Assembly (NCBI GenBank): GCA_022710165.1
Contig: JAKLHL010000015.1
Coordinates: 1 to 15,112 of the forward strand
Reading direction: 5' to 3'
DNA: 15,112 nucleotides
From: Bdellovibrionales bacterium
Lineage (GTDB): Bacteria > Bdellovibrionota > JAFGOL01
The notes below the pieces were generated by a model. It saw nothing but the letters and a program-made list of their open reading frames with translations. It did no database searches and was not told the DNA's origin. Below are positions 1 through 7,167 of the stretch, piece after piece. The first letter of the stretch is position 1, and each line of letters opens with the position of its first letter. A program made the position numbers and the translations under genes.

Positions 1-1053
1 TTTTTAATTCTGACTTTTTATCTGCCATCTTCCTATTCTGAAACCGCAGTTAAGGAAAACGGACCTGATCGATGGGAAAAGATAGATTCCCAGACCAAAC
101 AGGCCCTTTCATATATAGCGAACGATGATTATCTTGCCTTCGAAAAATATATGGAGAGCGTCGACAAGACTAACCCAGAGATACCGGTCTCTAACTCCAT
201 ATGGGGCGCTATGTATTACAGGCTGGTCGAAGAATATAGGACCAAGGAGTTTGAGGCTGATTTTGATGATGTCATAAAACAGGCTGTAAAGGCGCTTGAA
301 GATGAAAAACTTGATAAAGACAAGGGTGAGATCTATAAGGCAAAGAGGCTACAGTTCCTTGGCTCAGCCTACGGTTACAGGGGCATGTACAGGACCTTTA
401 AAGGCCTCTGGGCAAGTGCTTTCATGGACGGAAAACGTGCCTGCGGGGTTCTTGAAGATTCACTTAAACTTGATCCAACCCTTACGGACAACAAGGCTGG
501 CATAGGGACCTATCTTTATTGGAGATCTGCAAAAGCCGGTTTTGTTAAGTATCTTTTATTCTGGGGAGACAGAAGAGAGGACGGCATTAACGATATAAAA
601 TCGACGCTGAGCAATTCAAAGATAATCAAACTTTGGGCTCTTGGCGGACTTGTAAGGATATATATAGAGGAAAAGAAAGGTACCCTTGCTATACAGCATG
701 CAGATATGATACTCGCTGAAGTGCCTAATGACATAGGAACATTAAGAAGAAAGGCCTTTGTTCTGGAAAAGATGAAAAAGCCGGAGCAGGCGATAGTCGT
801 CTATCAGAAGATGCTTCCGATCTTCAAAAAGAACGACGGTATAAAGATACGTGGTAAGGAACTTAACTCAGCCAACGCGCAGATAGAGTGCATCTATGAT
901 ATCTTAAGGCTCAACAAGGACCTTGGCGGTACTGCAATAACAGAAGAGGCAAAAAAGGCCATGATGGCGGACGTTAAGGACAATCTCTCAAAGCGCACCA
1001 CAAGCTCCTTCCTCGACATCGAAGACCTGGTAAAGAAAATAGATAAATTCTGA
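1..1053 (+). CDS. Secreted tetratricopeptide-repeat protein (5' end outside window)
   Basis: The frame is open from base 1, so the gene begins before the window; the first internal ATG (151) is not its start. The first visible residues are hydrophobic and end in a Ser-Ser-Tyr-Ser-Glu stretch, like the tail of a Sec signal peptide, so the protein is probably exported. The rest is mostly helical. TPR-like helix pairs are clearest between about 620 and 830 (Gly-Gly-Leu-x-Arg-Ile-Tyr, then Ala-Ile-Gln-His-Ala-Asp, then the Pro-Glu-Gln-Ala-Ile-Val-Val-Tyr unit). A Gly-Ile-Gly-x-Tyr-Leu-Tyr-Trp-Arg-Ser segment (about 500-530) recalls uncharacterised secreted TPR proteins of deltaproteobacteria-like lineages; that link is from memory. 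TPRs mediate protein-protein contacts. No catalytic motif is visible and the partner is unknown. It ends with TGA, and the next gene is the convergent tRNA. Confidence 0.8.
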   Translation, partial: FLILTFYLPSSYSETAVKENGPDRWEKIDSQTKQALSYIANDDYLAFEKYMESVDKTNPEIPVSNSIWGAMYYRLVEEYRTKEFEADFDDVIKQAVKALEDEKLDKDKGEIYKAKRLQFLGSAYGYRGMYRTFKGLWASAFMDGKRACGVLEDSLKLDPTLTDNKAGIGTYLYWRSAKAGFVKYLLFWGDRREDGINDIKSTLSNSKIIKLWALGGLVRIYIEEKKGTLAIQHADMILAEVPNDIGTLRRKAFVLEKMKKPEQAIVVYQKMLPIFKKNDGIKIRGKELNSANAQIECIYDILRLNKDLGGTAITEEAKKAMMADVKDNLSKRTTSSFLDIEDLVKKIDKF

Positions 1054-1111
1054 CATTGCGGGAGGCGCGTCCGAAGCCTAACGAAGCATAAAGAAAAAAG
1101 AGGCATGAAGA

Positions 1112-1185
1112 TGGAGCGGGCGATGGGAATCGGACCCACATATGCAGCTTGGGAAGCTGCCATTCTACCACTGAATTACGCCCGC
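1112..1185 (-). tRNA. tRNA-Gly (anticodon CCC), CCA encoded
   Basis: On the minus strand a full cloverleaf folds: a 7-bp acceptor stem GCGGGCG/CGCCCGC, a 4-bp D stem ATTC/GAAT with loop AGTGGTA, a 5-bp anticodon stem GCAGC/GCTGC with loop TTCCCAA (anticodon CCC, reading GGG), a 4-nt variable region, a T stem GTGGG/CCCAT, discriminator T, and an encoded CCA (complement of 1112-1114). Total length is 74 nt. Overall it resembles E. coli glyU. One oddity is the T loop, which reads TCCGATT, so position 55 is C where nearly all elongator tRNAs have U (pseudouridine). A run of six T follows about 11 nt beyond the CCA on the transcribed strand and may end transcription. Confidence 0.95.
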
Positions 1186-1200
1186 ACGCTTGAAGAGCCA

Positions 1201-1231
1201 TTTATATCATCCATTTAATTTGTTTTGTCAA
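1201..1231 (-). promoter_or_regulatory. Promoter of tRNA-Gly
   Basis: On the minus strand, TTGACA (1226-1231) is followed after a 19-nt spacer by TATAAA (1201-1206). The predicted start lies a few nucleotides upstream of the tRNA 5' end at 1185. The -35 is perfect and the -10 matches 5 of 6, but the spacer is 2 nt longer than optimal. Confidence 0.55.
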
Positions 1232-1253
1232 TAAACACTAGCCGTGTTATTTT
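1225..1253 (+). promoter_or_regulatory. Promoter of the pyrophosphorylase-PEPCK operon, possibly leaderless
   Basis: TTGTCA (1225-1230), a 17-nt spacer and TATTTT (1248-1253) form a plausible sigma70-type promoter. The -10 ends only 6 nt before the ATG at 1260, and no Shine-Dalgarno is present, so the mRNA may begin at or next to the start codon. The spacer contains a small dyad AACAC(1234-1238)/GTGTT(1244-1248), a possible operator. This promoter overlaps the divergent tRNA promoter. Confidence 0.45.
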
Positions 1254-1259
1254 CTCATT

Positions 1260-2843
1260 ATGAAAAAGGAATGTCTTTGCTATCAAGGGCTTAACGAAGA
1301 CTACTTTGAACTGCTCCTGGACAAGTTCAGGAGTGGAAAGAAAGGTCTGGACTTTGAACATGCAGATCCTGTTTCCATAGCTTCTCAAGAACTTCTTAGG
1401 GAACTCCCTTACGTTAACTATGAAGACCTAAAAAAGAACGGACCCGAACTCCTGAAACTCGCTAAAACTACCACCCTGTGGCTGAAAAAGATGCAGGCAG
1501 GAGTTGGTTCCTCTATAACAAGGACCTCATATCTTTCAAGGAAGAAGGGTGCAGATGCAAAGAAGATAAAACTTGGGTGCAAGGGCACTGATCTTTTTGC
1601 AGAGATAAACGGAAAGGATGTCTCAATTGCAGAGTTGCAGCTGCTTCAGGCGATACACGATGCTGAACAGGGTTTTTATTCCATGGTCATCATGCAGGAT
1701 GTAGTAAGTGAAGAGACCACCTGTTCAATAAAGGAGCTTTGGAAGCGGCACTGTTTCTTTGAGACTAGGAAGACTTATGAAGAGGTCTTTAACGGCTTAA
1801 AACTTTCAAGGTTCGAAGAGATATGTCAAAATCATCAGCCAACTATAGACGCTAATGGAGAGCTTAGCAAAAAGAGGACTAATCCCGGTGGGCATGCTCT
1901 TGTGGGAATATCAGCTCTTAGGGCCTCTTATAAAGAGGCTGAAAGACCTGTTAAGGACGTCGCAGGATTGGTGGGCGTAGTGGGTAATGGAGAAGATCTT
2001 GGCAGCAGCCCAGATCCTTTAATGGTCGGCTGGATGGTAAAGAACAAAGTGCCTGCCGTGATGATAACGACAGAGAAAACAGAACTTGATATGAAGGGAG
2101 GGCAGATAGCCCTTGTTAAGGACAAAAGTGACCTTGTTTACGTTACTATAATAGAGAAAGCACAGGCAGAGCAGGCTGGCAAACTTGAACTTTTTGAGTC
2201 GCTGGGACTAAGACAGGGGGATAGGCCGGCTTTCTTTAACACCAATACGGCCATCTTTAATTATCAGGCCTTAACTCCGCTGGTAGAAGAACTTGTTAAT
2301 AAAATGGGCGAGAAGGAGTTCATGAAGGCTGTATCCCCAGACCTTATCAAGAACGCAAAAAAGCAGATAGACAGCGACGGTATAGAACGCACTTATATAC
2401 AGCTTGAAGGAGCAATGGGATCTGTGCTTTTGAACTTTGACAGGCTTTGCCGCCAAAGGCTCGGTAAAAAGGCCGTACACTTTATTAACGTCGAGAAAAA
2501 GAACAGGACTAAGTTCTTTACTCCAATTAAGACTGCTTTTGATTTCCTGTTACAGTTCCACTCAGATGTTTTTGAGCTTAACGTCCACAGCATGAGGCTT
2601 GAGAACAAACATATTAGTGGAATGCTCCCCGCTGTAACTTTGAAGGACAAGTACTATGATGATGTGGAGAACGTGCTTTCCAGTTTTAAGGGCACAAAAA
2701 TGGCGCACCTGGAAAAACTCTATATACAGGGAAAAGTTAGGTTTTTAGGTGCTGAGCTTATAGGGGATATTGAGATAGTGAATACAAAAGATGACATCTA
2801 TGATATTCAGGGACAGTTGAAGAATAAAAAACTCAGGAGATAG
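1260..2843 (+). CDS. UDPGP-family nucleotidyltransferase (eukaryote-type UTP--glucose-1-phosphate uridylyltransferase-like)
   Basis: The 527-residue protein matches the landmarks of the UGP2/UDPGP family in order. These are a nucleotide-binding loop Lys-Met-Gln-Ala-Gly-Val-Gly (77-83), Lys-Leu-Gly-Cys-Lys-Gly (104-109), Asn-Pro-Gly-Gly-His (208-212), Gly-Asn-Gly-Glu-Asp-Leu-Gly (242-248) where the family has Ser-Asn-x-Asp-Asn-Leu-Gly, Asp-Met-Lys-Gly-Gly (277-281), Phe-Asn-Thr-Asn-Thr (326-330), Gln-Leu-Glu-x-Ala-Met-Gly, and Pro-Ile-Lys-Thr-x-x-Asp. The last of these carries the family's catalytic lysine. The C-terminus has the usual beta-helix-like Gly-Lys-Val-x-Phe repeats. About 20 extra residues separate the first two loops. 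The family makes UDP-glucose (or UDP-GlcNAc and similar) plus PPi from UTP and sugar-1-phosphate in the cytosol; the exact sugar cannot be read here. No Shine-Dalgarno precedes the ATG. The PEPCK gene follows after 4 nt with its AGGAGA site inside this gene, so the two are co-translated. Confidence 0.82.
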   Translation: MKKECLCYQGLNEDYFELLLDKFRSGKKGLDFEHADPVSIASQELLRELPYVNYEDLKKNGPELLKLAKTTTLWLKKMQAGVGSSITRTSYLSRKKGADAKKIKLGCKGTDLFAEINGKDVSIAELQLLQAIHDAEQGFYSMVIMQDVVSEETTCSIKELWKRHCFFETRKTYEEVFNGLKLSRFEEICQNHQPTIDANGELSKKRTNPGGHALVGISALRASYKEAERPVKDVAGLVGVVGNGEDLGSSPDPLMVGWMVKNKVPAVMITTEKTELDMKGGQIALVKDKSDLVYVTIIEKAQAEQAGKLELFESLGLRQGDRPAFFNTNTAIFNYQALTPLVEELVNKMGEKEFMKAVSPDLIKNAKKQIDSDGIERTYIQLEGAMGSVLLNFDRLCRQRLGKKAVHFINVEKKNRTKFFTPIKTAFDFLLQFHSDVFELNVHSMRLENKHISGMLPAVTLKDKYYDDVENVLSSFKGTKMAHLEKLYIQGKVRFLGAELIGDIEIVNTKDDIYDIQGQLKNKKLRR

Positions 2844-2847
2844 TGAA

Positions 2848-4449
2848 ATGACAGAGAATGGATTTGACAGAGCACACCTTACAGAGTTCAGGGTGGTCGC
2901 AGAGAGTGCTTTTTATACGAATAACGTTGAGAAGGTTAATACAATAGAAAAGGCATACAAACTTGCCTTAAAGAACCCGGGCACCATAGTGACGGACCAA
3001 AAAGTCTATCAGCCTCAAAAGGTTGGATATCCAAAGGATGCAAAGGTTCTCCTTTTTAACGACGGCGGTGTTTTTGGACGTACTGCCGCCGCAAGAAGGA
3101 TAATGGGGGATAAGGACGTAACGTCAGCAAAGTACAGCCCGATAATTAGAGAGGCTATATTTGCGCTTTCAAGGAAAGAAAAACTTTATCATGCACAAAG
3201 CTATATAGGTCTTCACAAGGACTTCATGGTCAAAGCGAATCTTTTGATACCTGCAGGCTACGAGAACAATATACTGTCCTGGCTCAGCAACTTCCAGGAG
3301 ATGACCCCTCACTATAACGAGATGTATAAGAAGTCATTAAAGCTTGGTGAGAACGACATATACATAGTATCAGATCCTGATTGGAGCCATCCAGATTTTC
3401 CATACGGACTTTCTTTCTTCTCTCCAGAAGAGAACGTTGCTGTAATACTTGGTATGAGATACTTCGGTGAGTTCAAGAAGGGAACTCTTACACTTGCCTG
3501 GGGTATAGCTGACAGGCACGGATATGCATCATGCCACGGTGGATTAAAATCCTACAACGATAAGAAATACACAGCCGCGTTCTTTGGCCTTTCCGGCAGC
3601 GGCAAATCAACACTTACCCATGCTCGCCACGGCGGTAAATACGATGTAACCATCTTGCACGACGACGCTTTTATAATCAACCAGGAAACATATAAATCCA
3701 TCGCGCTTGAACCTGCATATTTTGACAAGACTTCAGACTACAAGATAGGTGATGAGGCCAACAAGTTCATCGTCACAGCTCAGAACGTCGGTGTTACACA
3801 GGACGATAAAGGAAATGTGATACTTGTAACAGAGGATATAAGGAATGCTAACGGAAGGGCGGTAAAGAGCAGGCTCTGGTCGCCAAACAGGGTCGATAAG
3901 ATGGAAAAAGAGATCAACGCTATTTTCTGGCTGATGAAAGACCCATGCGTTCCTCCAGTAATAAAGATAAATGATCCTATCCTTGCTTCTGGCATGGGTG
4001 CTGTACTTGCAACAAAGCGTACCTCTGCAGAAAGACTTGCAGCAGGAGTGGACCCGAACGCACTGGTGTTCGAACCTTATGCGAACCCTTTCAGGACCTA
4101 TCCGTTAAAGAACGATTATTTAAAGTTCAAGTCGCTGTTCGAAAGAAAGGTCGACTGCTACATACTTAACACTGGCCACTTCATGGATGAGAAAGTAACA
4201 CCTCAGGTAACTCTCTCCATCATTGAAGCGCTGGCAGAAAAAAATAACAAGGGTTATGTAAAACTATTCGGTCTTGATGCTTTTGAGTATTCTTCTGGAG
4301 GGATGAAACTGCCCGAAGAGAACAGCTGGCGTCAAAGCTTTAAGGGGCAGATAGCCTCAAGGATAGAGTACATAAAGGGTCTTGATGACAGGAATAAACT
4401 TCCTCAAGAAGTGCTTTCAGCGATGGAAGCAGTATATAGCAGGCTCTAA
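2848..4449 (+). CDS. pckA: Divergent phosphoenolpyruvate carboxykinase (ATP-type)
   Basis: The 533 residues are close to the usual ~540 of ATP-dependent PEPCK, which converts oxaloacetate + ATP to PEP + CO2 + ADP in gluconeogenesis. Visible landmarks are Tyr-Phe-Gly-Glu-Phe-Lys-Lys (family Gly-Glu-x-Lys-Lys, metal/substrate lysine), Ser-Cys-His-Gly-Gly at the catalytic-His position, the P-loop Gly-Leu-Ser-Gly-Ser-Gly-Lys-Ser-Thr (247-255), an Asp-Asp pair (272-273) at kinase-2, and a C-terminal Tyr-Ile-Leu-Asn-Thr-Gly segment matching Tyr-x-Val-Asn-Thr-Gly of E. coli. The P-loop has Ser-Gly-Lys-Ser where most have Thr-Gly-Lys-Thr, and kinase-2 reads His-Asp-Asp-Ala rather than Gly-Asp-Asp-Glu, so this is a remote subfamily. 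Substrate and nucleotide use should be held loosely. The start is set by AGGAGA (2835-2840), 7 nt upstream. It pairs with the upstream pyrophosphorylase, which suggests carbon flow from PEP toward sugar nucleotides or storage glycans. Confidence 0.78.
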   Translation: MTENGFDRAHLTEFRVVAESAFYTNNVEKVNTIEKAYKLALKNPGTIVTDQKVYQPQKVGYPKDAKVLLFNDGGVFGRTAAARRIMGDKDVTSAKYSPIIREAIFALSRKEKLYHAQSYIGLHKDFMVKANLLIPAGYENNILSWLSNFQEMTPHYNEMYKKSLKLGENDIYIVSDPDWSHPDFPYGLSFFSPEENVAVILGMRYFGEFKKGTLTLAWGIADRHGYASCHGGLKSYNDKKYTAAFFGLSGSGKSTLTHARHGGKYDVTILHDDAFIINQETYKSIALEPAYFDKTSDYKIGDEANKFIVTAQNVGVTQDDKGNVILVTEDIRNANGRAVKSRLWSPNRVDKMEKEINAIFWLMKDPCVPPVIKINDPILASGMGAVLATKRTSAERLAAGVDPNALVFEPYANPFRTYPLKNDYLKFKSLFERKVDCYILNTGHFMDEKVTPQVTLSIIEALAEKNNKGYVKLFGLDAFEYSSGGMKLPEENSWRQSFKGQIASRIEYIKGLDDRNKLPQEVLSAMEAVYSRL

Positions 4450-4454
4450 CCGTA

Positions 4455-4489
4455 CCTGTTCAACTTGTCGACAGGGGTAAAGGCCCTGT
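4455..4489 (+). other. Two mutually exclusive hairpins after the PEPCK gene
   Basis: CCTGT (4455-4459) can pair with ACAGG (4471-4475) across an 11-nt loop. Alternatively ACAGGG (4471-4476) pairs with CCCTGT (4484-4489) across a 7-nt loop. Both use the same central arm. No T-run follows, so a standard Rho-independent terminator is not supported; it may be an RNA 3'-end stabiliser or a weak attenuator. Confidence 0.3.
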
Positions 4490-4567
4490 ACAGTTAAGTC
4501 CCCTTAAAAAAGAAGTAATACCCATATAAAACAGCAACTTAGCTTAACGTAATTCCAGGCACTGAAT

Positions 4568-5980
4568 TTGCATATCCTAATGGTAATGATAAGATCATTA
4601 TGCATAATCTTGTTCCTTTTATCCTTGGGAAGTCCTTTGCTCCTTGCACAGCCCAAAGTGGATGATAAGGGCAACATGACGATTGACCTTGAAACAGGTG
4701 TCACGGACCCAAAGAATGTGCTGCCTGCCGAGGTGTATCAAGGTGCAGAGAATTACGATATAGCCAATAAGCTTGAGAAGGAATTCTACATAGATGATTT
4801 TTTTAATTCTTGCGGGGCGAACATAAATTATTCCGTTGATGATATAAAAAAGGACCTTCAAATAGATGGTCTCAAGATAGACCCAAGTGAACTTGTTATA
4901 TGTCTGGGTGAGGGTGATGCAAAACTCCTGAACTATCTGCTCAGCGAGGGCTATAACGCCTACGGTATGGATGTGTGGTATGACCTTAGGAGTTATAATA
5001 CCTGGGGAGTTCAAGAGACTTCAGTATCAAGGTTGTACGACATGCTTTCCGTTATTTATAATAACCAAGGCAGGATATTCAACGCCAAGGCGAACTCTTT
5101 GCCTTTAAAGACCGAGTCTGTTGATAAACTTTTCTCTAACAAGATGCTTAACAATGTAGACCCTGTGGATAGGCAGGCAGTGATCATGGAAGTCCTGAGG
5201 GTCTTAAAGGTCGGCGGTATAGCTAAGATATCCGGTTACATGCCCGACATACAGGACAACAAGAAAAGAATAGAGGACTTTCTTGATCTTCTTCAGGGTG
5301 ACGGCAAGATAAGTTACGAGATCGTCGAAAAAACTATATTCAGTGTCAAGGATTCCAATAAGCAAATAAACTCATATACTATTTCAATACAGAAAACAGC
5401 GTCAATATCAGAGCAGGACTTTATAAGGGCGAAGGATCTAAAGAGTGAACGCCCTCGTACTATATCCTCTTTTTCTTTCTCCTCTAAAAAACTTACAGCT
5501 GATGAATTGGTCTCATTGCTGTCCCTGCATACCGGTTCATGCTCTTCAGATATTTCACAGCAGCTTGATCTTTTAATGGGCTCATGGGCGCTAAAAGATG
5601 GAGTGCTCTCTGAAAAGGACAGGCTCTTATTGTTCGGGACAGAACAAAAGGAAGGCCTTTACAGTTATGTGAACGATATCGTTATGAGAGGGAATTATGC
5701 TGGTGTTGACGACCTAAGCTTTTTCTTGATCATGTCGGGCGCTGTTTCATGGGTTAATGGAGATACAAATGCAGAATTTGGTGCTTTGAACAGGGACGCC
5801 AGATTACTTATATCAAGCACCTTCACTAATCTTGGCGTCTTGGACCAGGCCTTTTCAAATATAGACCTGGAAAGGAGTATAAAAGAAAGACCTCTTATAA
5901 GTGGAAGTGTAAAGTTCATGGAAGTATATAGGTCGGGGCTCGAGTCTATCAGCGTCTATAAAAAAGGTGTTAAATATTAG
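4568..5980 (+). CDS. Exported protein with a class I methyltransferase-like domain
   Basis: The N-terminus is a classical Sec signal peptide: a positive residue, a long Leu/Ile stretch, then Leu-Leu-Leu-Ala-Gln-Pro as the probable cleavage site. Numbering here uses the TTG at 4568; ATGs at 4580 and 4586 are equally possible and give a tidier signal peptide. A weak AGG (4557-4559) favours the TTG. Residues about 105-225 follow a class I SAM-methyltransferase: motif I Val-Ile-Cys-Leu-Gly-Glu-Gly-Asp (110-117), an acidic end of beta2 (Asp135), Ala-Asn-Ser-Leu-Pro-Leu...Ser-Val-Asp-Lys-Leu-Phe-Ser-Asn, and Glu-Val-Leu-Arg-Val-Leu-Lys-Val-Gly-Gly. The last 200 residues are unrecognised. An exported methyltransferase is unexpected because SAM is cytosolic, so the fold may be repurposed. 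Its stop overlaps the convergent gene's stop by 4 nt. Confidence 0.75.
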   Translation: MHILMVMIRSLCIILFLLSLGSPLLLAQPKVDDKGNMTIDLETGVTDPKNVLPAEVYQGAENYDIANKLEKEFYIDDFFNSCGANINYSVDDIKKDLQIDGLKIDPSELVICLGEGDAKLLNYLLSEGYNAYGMDVWYDLRSYNTWGVQETSVSRLYDMLSVIYNNQGRIFNAKANSLPLKTESVDKLFSNKMLNNVDPVDRQAVIMEVLRVLKVGGIAKISGYMPDIQDNKKRIEDFLDLLQGDGKISYEIVEKTIFSVKDSNKQINSYTISIQKTASISEQDFIRAKDLKSERPRTISSFSFSSKKLTADELVSLLSLHTGSCSSDISQQLDLLMGSWALKDGVLSEKDRLLLFGTEQKEGLYSYVNDIVMRGNYAGVDDLSFFLIMSGAVSWVNGDTNAEFGALNRDARLLISSTFTNLGVLDQAFSNIDLERSIKERPLISGSVKFMEVYRSGLESISVYKKGVKY

Positions 5981-6285
5981 TTGTTGTCTTGGTCGGTGAC
6001 GATATTGTTGTCGTAGAAGTAGCTTCTTAATATCTTTTTCATCATTAATTCATTCTCTTCTTGAGAAAGTCTTATCTTGGATATTGTGACAAGTTTTACG
6101 TCTTCATCGTCCATGCCGTCTTGAGACATGATAGCAGGCAAGTCCTCTGTAGCCGTGAGATCTTCATTTTCGTTGAAGTTGATCTCGATAGTGCCTCCAG
6201 TGACAGTTACCGGAATAACCCTTGCCTCTTGAGCCATTACTATTGTTGAAAGTGTTAGAATTGCGATCGCGATTAAAGTTTTCAT
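5977..6285 (-). CDS. Small secreted acidic protein
   Basis: This 102-residue protein begins with a clear signal peptide (Met-Lys-Thr-Leu-Ile-Ala-Ile..., cleavage near Met-Ala-Gln, residue 18-19). The mature part is short and acidic, with Asn/Glu/Asp-rich stretches and a basic Met-Met-Lys-Lys helix near the C-terminus. No domain is recognised. It is the second gene of a two-gene unit: its AGGAG lies inside the last codons of the upstream gene (ending at 6292), only 6 nt separate the genes, and translation is probably coupled. Leader residues and nucleotides match those of the upstream gene, pointing to a shared or copied export leader. The stop overlaps the convergent methyltransferase-like gene by 4 nt. 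Confidence 0.72.
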   Translation of the reverse strand: MKTLIAIAILTLSTIVMAQEARVIPVTVTGGTIEINFNENEDLTATEDLPAIMSQDGMDDEDVKLVTISKIRLSQEENELMMKKILRSYFYDNNIVTDQDNN

Positions 6286-6291
6286 TAGTTT

Positions 6292-6624
6292 TTACTCCTG
6301 TAGCCTGTCGTATTCACTACCATATGTATTTATTCCGGCTTGCGGCAACCAAGGGTTGTTATTGAGTAAGTCCATAGCCTTTTGTGTTCCCCAATAACCT
6401 ACAACCCCATTGTATATTCCCATAGTCTGTAGGTATTCCTGAGTTTGTCTAGCTCTTTCAATCTGTTGATATTTATTTTTTATTGTCTCCAAAAAAATTG
6501 GATCAATGTCATAGCTCACAGTGATACTGTCGTTTTCTACTACTGGTGCTTCTGTGGTTTCAGTCTGCTGAGCCATAGCTACTGTTGAAAGTGCGCAAAA
6601 AATAATAGCTATCAAAGTCTTCAT
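6292..6624 (-). CDS. Small secreted protein with a peptidoglycan-binding-like motif
   Basis: The 110-residue product has a signal peptide ending in Ala-Met-Ala-Gln-Gln (cleavage about residue 18-19), then an acidic Thr/Glu linker. Residues about 60-88 read Gln-x-Tyr-Leu-Gln-x-Met-Gly-Ile-Tyr-Asn-Gly, followed by Val-Val-Gly-x-Trp-Gly-Thr-Gln-x-Ala-Met. This recalls the PG_binding_1 pattern (Gln-x-x-Leu-x-x-x-Gly-x-Tyr-x-Gly-x-x-Gly-x-x-Gly-x-x-Thr-x-x-Ala), though only one short module is visible and the match is by eye. If right, it would sit in the periplasm near the cell wall. It starts at an ATG with a purine-rich GAGGGG/AAGGG site upstream, and is the first gene of a unit with the small protein at 5977-6285. 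Confidence 0.72.
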   Translation of the reverse strand: MKTLIAIIFCALSTVAMAQQTETTEAPVVENDSITVSYDIDPIFLETIKNKYQQIERARQTQEYLQTMGIYNGVVGYWGTQKAMDLLNNNPWLPQAGINTYGSEYDRLQE

Positions 6625-6858
6625 AATCCCTTACCCCTCTTACGGTTAGTTTAATTCTAGTATTGAATGTTGCAAAAAGTATACCAGTTTTTCTGTTGAA
6701 AAAAATCCAATAATAACAATGTTTTATCTTTGACAGGGCTTTGCAGAGGTATTAGGTCTTGATAGTATATGTATATATCTAAGGCACATAGTGTAATTAT
6801 TCCTTGATGTTTAAGCTCCTAAAATGCTACTAATGGGGAGCTCTTATCAGGAGGTTTT
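6625..6858. promoter_or_regulatory. Divergent intergenic region with -35-like box and 5'-UTR stem
   Basis: These 234 bases separate the minus-strand secreted pair from the plus-strand secreted operon. On the plus strand a perfect TTGACA lies at 6730-6735, but the -10 at normal distance is poor; TTGCAG (6741-6746) with TAGTAT (6763-6768) is an alternative. Before the first gene, AGCTCC (6814-6819) can pair with GGAGCT (6837-6842). The same upstream arm includes CTCCT (6816-6820), complementary to the AGGAG of the ribosome binding site (6849-6853), so two alternative folds are possible. No coding ORF is evident here. Confidence 0.35.
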
Positions 6859-7152
6859 ATGAGAAAAGCCTTTTTATCATTAATGATAGTTTTTGTAAGT
6901 TCCTCTGCTTTTGCAATAAGCTTGAATTGTACGTCAAACAATGATGCCGCCTCTGACAGAGAACTAAAATTCATATCAGACCAAAAGGTTAACTTTTGCC
7001 CAGACCGAATAGGTCTTGGCTCCCCAGATGAGAAAGGCATGACGATAGCCAATATCGTGTATGTTAAGAAAGAGGGGCGATTCCCCACAAAGTGCATATA
7101 CCGCGACTATACTGGAACAGATACCTACTGTACCTTTGTCTCGCAAAATTGA
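6859..7152 (+). CDS. Small secreted cysteine-containing protein
   Basis: A strong AGGAGG (6849-6854), 4 nt before the ATG, fixes the start. The 97-residue product begins with a textbook signal peptide ending Ser-Ala-Phe-Ala. The mature part of about 78 residues holds four cysteines (Asn-Cys-Thr, Phe-Cys-Pro, Lys-Cys-Ile-Tyr, Tyr-Cys-Thr), enough for two disulfides in the periplasm or outside the cell. The C-terminal half reads like beta strands. I do not recognise the family. It is followed after 15 nt by an ankyrin-repeat protein and then a third exported protein, all in one direction with good ribosome sites for the first two, so the three are likely one transcript. Confidence 0.75.
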   Translation: MRKAFLSLMIVFVSSSAFAISLNCTSNNDAASDRELKFISDQKVNFCPDRIGLGSPDEKGMTIANIVYVKKEGRFPTKCIYRDYTGTDTYCTFVSQN

Positions 7153-7167
7153 TCTGGAGGTTTTTTG

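Noticed and set aside
4619..5014. 131-codon minus-strand ORF
   Set aside because: It lies entirely antisense to the exported methyltransferase-like gene and shows no family pattern or ribosome site.
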